In this document: one piece after another, positions 59,796 to 64,000 of the stretch
Position numbering within the stretch: the first letter of the stretch is position 1
How the letters are laid out: every line of letters starts with the position of its first letter
From: Acanthaster planci
Lineage: Eukaryota > Echinodermata > Asteroidea > Valvatida > Acanthasteridae
Direction of reading: 5' to 3'
Length of the DNA stretch: 64,000 nt
Assembly (NCBI RefSeq): GCF_001949145.1
Contig: NW_019091361.1
Coordinates: forward strand, 3,605,359-3,669,358
Made by a program: the position numbers and the translations under genes
The notes under the pieces: generated by a model
Told to the model about the DNA's origin: nothing
Database searches by the model: none
Seen by the model: the letters and a program-made list of their open reading frames with translations, nothing else

Positions 59796-60034
59796 CTTTT
59801 TAGCTCTCTGCTTTTTTTCCAGCTCAGTGGCAGACTGGCCTTCATTGACAAGAATTTGCCGTCAGGGATGTGGAATTGCTTGACTGTCTTGCTGACAGGA
59901 GGTCTCCGGTCAACGCCACTTGTTTGACTCCTGACTTTGCTCAGAGTGGCTTTTCTCCTCAGTCTTGTTTTTTTTTTTTTTGAAGCAGTGTCATGTGATG
60001 CACGTTTTTGAGGAATCCACTGTGCTACCAGATT
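59796..60034 (-). pseudogene. RAG1-like remnant, exon 3 (basic linker)
   Basis: Acceptor TTTCCTTTAG, then NLVAQWIPQKRASHDTASKK, a lysine run, and VDRRPPVSKTVKQFHIPDG..SMKASLPLSWKKSRELK, ending at AAG|GTTTGG. Joined to exon 2 it gives TGGQ-NLVAQW in phase. The frame is open. Confidence 0.6.
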
Positions 60035-60752
60035 CTAAAGGAAATTGCGAAAAGTTAACAGTATGAAAATACATTTACAATGTCTGTAAAACAAATATAC
60101 TACACTATACTACATTCACCAGTGACGTGCCTGTTTTCATTTGTATTATAACTGTGGAGTGAAGTACAACAAAAGACACAATATTATGGCCCTTCTGGCA
60201 TTGTTAACGTACTTGGGACCAGCGTGAATACAATTATGAATTTAAGGGTTATTTTCTCCAAATAAAGGTGTGTAGGTTATAAACGAGATAATAATCACAA
60301 AAATAATTTTAAATATTATTTTTCTTCATTCAATTTGTATCATTGAAAACATTTTAAACATTACTGAGATAAAATTCCCTGTGGCGATGACTGTTTTAAT
60401 TGATACAGCTATTGTATTTTCCAAAATGAGAACTTTGGTATGATATATTAAACCCAAATAAATTTGTCTCGTAAGACTCAACATCACAATGTGGCAGTGC
60501 CTGCATCAAAACTACTGTCAGAGTTTTATAATATCAAGAATTTTGAAAAAGCATGATTTCAGTGAAAAATTGTAATTAACTTAGTGAGTTTCATCTTTGT
60601 AGTTACATGAATGGAAGTACTTCCAAGCTCTCAGAATAAAACAGTGAATTTATTGTGAAATTCATGCAATTTTTGCATCAAGCCTCAGAAAAATGTCTCA
60701 AACAATATGTGATGTGTGCTTTTGGGTTTGGGAAACAAAAGTTATAACCCAC

Positions 60753-61199
60753 CTGCCCACCAGTTTTAAACTATGTTGTGATTCCATCATCTGACTTGGC
60801 AAGTTTCCTCTTCAGCATAGCTGTCCCAGTCTTTTCAGTCCTGGGTGTTAGGGGGTCGCTTGGAGAGGATATGAATAAAGAACACTCCACTGATGTCGGC
60901 GATGGAGACATTGTTGAGCATTGGTGACTGTTCTTTTCTGATCATACAAGCTTTGTGTGACATACATCGCACTCTACACATGCAAAGTTGAGTGTTTGCA
61001 AGAAACAGGCACTCACCCTTTGTACAAAAAGGAAGGGAACTTGGTCCTTGCATGCCGGGCATTCGATTGTCGGGTTCTCTGAGAACATGGGCCAAATGCA
61101 TTCCAAGCTGAAGATATGCTGACATTCTGTCTGGACAGGGTTTACCAGAAATTGGGAACACACAGGGCATTTATAAACTGAACAAATCGGTGTTAAACC
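60753..61199 (-). pseudogene. RAG1-like remnant, exon 2 (RING finger and linker)
   Basis: Acceptor TTTCCTTGCAG, then a C3HC4-type RING: CPVC, TECQHIF, LEC and CPAC. The ligand expected right after HIF is Ser instead of Cys. FACVECDVCH and a Ser/Pro/Thr linker ending KRKLAKSDDGITT follow, with in-frame TGA (60,942) and TAG (60,771), then KTGGQ before GTGGGT. Confidence 0.65.
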
Positions 61200-61328
61200 C
61201 TGCAAGGAAACAGGGGTAGCACAGGGATCAATTAGTGCAGTGAAATGATGGTCGGGTGTCATGACTGGTTGAAGTTTAGCAGCAGAGCCGACAAGTAAGT
61301 ACCTTACGCGGTTCATCCACCTTTAGCT

Positions 61329-61624
61329 AGCTGGCGATAGTTGCTGCAGACCTCACATTTCTCTTGTTCTGATGCTGGGTGAGGTTTCCACTCATGTGGG
61401 ACGCGTTTTATGCTGTTATTATGCTGTTAAGGCACTTCGTATTGCAGACCTTGTACATATGCCTTGGATGGACATCTTCCTTGTCTTTCGTATTCTGAAA
61501 CTTTCTTAGAGGTTTTCTTCATCATCTCTTGCTGGCGACTTTGATGCTTTTTACCATAAAGCCTACAAAGCTTTTCTAGGTGCGTCAAGTGATTGCTGTA
61601 CCAACTGGATCCAAGCGAAGCCAT
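61329..61624 (-). pseudogene. RAG1-like remnant, exon 1 (N-terminal zinc-binding region)
   Basis: ATG at 61,624 opens a basic stretch (SNHLTHLEKLCRLYGKK) and continues in frame, across a TAA at 61,427-61,429, to RVPHEWKPHPASEQEKCEVC. A short direct repeat (AACAGCATAAT / AACAGCATAAA) sits directly after the stop. The donor near 61,328 does not match the phase of the next exon, a further sign of decay. Confidence 0.65.
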
Positions 61625-63220
61625 GTACTGGGTAACAGGTGTATTTCAATTTCATAGTCTGTGACGGCGCGTCAAGTTCAAATTTGCGAGGTTGAAAAAC
61701 GCACGCCTATTGGTTAGGTAATATCTGTGGCTGGTGATCTATCAATTAATTATGTTCAATGACTTATTTAGTTTTAATTTTCACTTTTTGCCTTTTTGGG
61801 TAGCTAAAATAAACCCTTATTAAGATATTCTCCCAGTCTTGTTTCAGCTAACCAATGAAAGCAACGACTTGTTACGTGTTCTGCGTGAACAGCGGTTATT
61901 TAGGGTCTTCCAAAAATCTCAAACGTCAGACTTCTTGCCGGCTGAAAACTGACAATATATACTAACAAACTGAGGGCAAATATCTGTCGTTTGGGTGGTG
62001 TAAAACGTTTCTCTGGGAAAAGTGGAGATATATTTCAAACAAATGCGTGAAAATTTGCAAATGAGGGCATAATTTACACGTGATCTGACCGGTTCGATGT
62101 TCTTTCGTAAAAATTCAATTTTCTTGTGAAATGCTTCGTTTTCAATTTATTTTTTTCACACAGAAGTCATTTTTATTTAGCACGCTCCCTGAAACTTATC
62201 CCTCCTCTTTAATTTGTAATTAAGTGGCAAATAATACACCGTGGGGCCTCCGACGCAGGAAAACATGGACGGGCGTCGTCTGCCGCGGCTACCACAATTT
62301 TTGAGTAGCCGACATGGTAATAGCCACTGCGCATGCGCGAGAACAAAAACTAAACGTCCACAGGTCCTATGGGGTGAAACATACGGGTGTGAAGTACAAT
62401 TTGGTAACACTCATGCCTCGTATTTTCTATTCCGTCCTGGTTTCAAGTTGACTCACAGAGGGTAAACATCGCGTCTGTTAACGCTTCTGTTTGTATATAA
62501 AGACATCACCTTCATCCTCATTGTTGTAAGTTCGATTGTACGTATAGACGCGAAGTTCATGGCATTTCATATTCCTGCCAATAGGTGCACTTCATAGTTC
62601 TCTGGCAGTGGCAGGTTCAAATTGAGTTCGGTTCTGTGCGCATTTGATGATCCGTGAAAACGAGAATGATATCGGTAAAACCGAAGAGCGACACTACATA
62701 CGTGTGCAGGAAACTGACCACTTCGCCCGCCTAGATAAGTTGTTCTTGTTGGTGCTAACTGTTGGGCCATGATTCTACTGTCCCAACTTTGTATTTTAAC
62801 GGAGTTTAATTGCTCACCCAATGAGGAATAAATTATGGTTTACGGAGTACATATACCAACACCAGACCGTGCAGAAAGACACACTGGATCACCTTATACC
62901 CTGCTTACAAGTAGTTAAGGGCTATTCAACTGAAAAGCGGAAATCAGCTGGAAAGTTTCAAGGATGAGGGGACCTCAGGAATAGCCTACTAAGCGGTGTT
63001 GGTGGAAATAAGGTTCCACGCATACTACACAGAAGTTCATTGCAGGCCTTAGCCAAAAGAGAAAAATCACAATGCCAATTTTCGCTGTAAAGTGGCTATA
63101 GACGAATCGTGACTGGTAGTAAACGCTATCGATGGTCATGGCCTGCGCACGAAATGATGACATGAGAAGCACGGTAATCATTGTGGGCCGGCATCTAGCA
63201 AGGTTCTTCATGTACGCATT
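61625..63220. other. gene-less stretch with CpG-rich patches
   Basis: No exon is supportable. CpG-richer patches at about 62,240-62,370 and 62,540-62,780 could be promoter-like. The minus-strand frame at 62,567-62,821 has no known motif. Confidence 0.4.
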
Positions 63221-63234
63221 ATAGCTCCTTGATG

Positions 63235-63635
63235 TGCATGTACGTAAGGTCACCATGTACATGTACACGTACTGTACATGTACAGTCACTTTGTACATGT
63301 ACATGTAAACGTACATGTACATGTATGCAATTCGACGTGATCGTCTCGGTCATGGGGAATGTACACGGTGAAACCACCTCAGATGAGTAATTTCCTCGAA
63401 AAGAATTCAGGCTGAGGAAACCCGGATAAGCTTTCCAATGTACATTCAGCCTCCAATCATTACCTAAAAGAAAACGTTTTAGATGTATGTGACAGCCCAA
63501 GAATATATGGGTTGTGTTATGTAACCTAAAATGGATATCATGATCACATGTACATGTACACCATTCCCTTGCCCGTTTGTACAGTAACATGTATTTTGTA
63601 CATGTAGTGCATGTGCACATGTACATGTACAATTG
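63235..63635. repeat. TACATGTA palindromic cluster
   Basis: Two dense groups (about 63,235-63,330 and 63,548-63,635) of GTACATGTACATGTA words are separated by unique sequence. Each word is its own reverse complement, so both strands give Tyr/Met/Cys/Thr/Val-rich false frames. Confidence 0.75.
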
Positions 63636-63639
63636 CACG

Positions 63640-64000
63640 TGATGAACTGCGTTTCGGGTCGCTGAACTGGATGGTGCCACGTCCTCACATGCGCGAGCCA
63701 GGTTCGCCTAACCTACTGGCTGACCTTTTTATTGTTGACTTTCGACCTTCGACTTCGAGGCAGCGCATTGTTTGTTGATAAAGTTCCTCCGAACGCTACA
63801 TGTACTGGGTTAGTAGGGCCTACGCAAGCTTAACTGTAAAGCTGAACGGAACCCTAATATAAATTTTGTTGATACTCAAACTTCCACCGTAATGAAGCGA
63901 GCTGTTTCGAATCATGGCAGTTGTGAGGCAGTTCTACAATTCCCTTAGGTCCTTCTCATGATTGAAATCGGACTACGGAGCGTCACTAAACGCACATGAC
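63640..64000. other. right end, nothing supportable
   Basis: A short ATG frame at 63,892 on the plus strand reads MKRAVSNHGS and stops soon after. I see no other feature. Confidence 0.4.

Larger units (their letters stand above)
56499..61624 (-). pseudogene. decayed intron-rich RAG1-like (N-RAG type) transposase gene
   Basis: In order on the minus strand: an N-terminal region with HLEKLCRLYG and EWKPH..C..C, like the zinc-binding N-terminal region of RAG1; a RING finger; a basic Ser/Pro linker; KVRSQTSGVDRRPPVSKTV; FLFGDYQYLCKMYGITGATG followed by C..C and NATRDEMKL, like the RAG1 core zinc segment; CPPELHISLGLF; a helical HRQAYHGK..FVGNHIHKCCK; LFGQCHNMYNLARKL; and VTPKMHLLEKD then GEQGRESVHARFN, the place of the family's catalytic glutamate. 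RAG1 cuts immune-receptor loci in jawed vertebrates; invertebrate relatives are transposases or genes derived from them. Stops and frameshifts are spread through it (61,427; 60,942; 60,771; 58,430; 57,838; 57,796; 57,478; 56,748; 56,661), so it is dead. Most splice sites and phases still fit. The segment between 59,796 and 58,940 is missing or in the N gap. Family membership rests on motifs I recognise; no alignment was run. Confidence 0.75.

Noticed and set aside
63219-63680. 153-codon minus-strand frame
   Set aside because: It is mostly the TACATG repeat translated; composition is Tyr/Met/Cys/Thr/His/Val-rich with no motif.
1-64000. CRISPR arrays, operons, ribosome-binding sites
   Set aside because: The sequence is eukaryotic with spliced genes; the only tandem repeats are a minisatellite, microsatellite and palindromic words without spacer structure.

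Overview
The window is eukaryotic, intron-bearing, AT-rich draft sequence: two runs of N, a poly-C and a GA microsatellite each holding a single n, split genes with GT-AG introns, and many dispersed repeats. The abundance of TACATGTA and TAGGCCTA words, tRNA-like SINE heads and a RAG1-like gene fragment suggest a marine invertebrate, most likely a deuterostome such as an echinoderm (sea star or relative). That placement is inference, not proof.

Three split genes can be rebuilt by chaining exon reading phases, all on the minus strand. (1) 33,817-35,500: a four-exon gene of 220 codons plus stop that I do not recognise. Its phases chain perfectly, but exon 3 has two in-frame stops. (2) 40,797-52,713: an intact 11-exon gamma-glutamyltransferase (GGT) family gene of 620 residues with an N-terminal membrane anchor. 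It keeps the catalytic threonine but has lost the residues that hold the glutamate substrate, and it carries a long insert with an RVRR site just before the nucleophile. (3) 56,499-61,624: a decayed, intron-rich RAG1-like gene. It has an N-terminal RAG1-type region with a RING finger, a zinc-type C..C/ATRDE segment and a C-terminal segment with a GEQG..ES motif. At least seven stops or frameshifts break it, and part of its middle is missing or hidden in an assembly gap.

The left half (1-33 kb) holds no gene I can name. Its main feature is a Ty3/gypsy LTR retrotransposon (about 18,190-23,051) with both LTRs, a primer-binding site, and remnants of nucleocapsid, protease and integrase. The reverse transcriptase region appears to be deleted. 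SINE-like elements, a 21-bp minisatellite and low-complexity tracts lie elsewhere.

A palindromic MITE-like family has copies at 35.8 kb and 41.0 kb, the second just upstream, on the plus strand, of the GGT last exon, in its last intron. A separate 180-bp repeat has three copies in and around GGT introns. The genes do not form an operon-like unit; the window is a repeat-rich locus with one healthy gene between two decayed ones.
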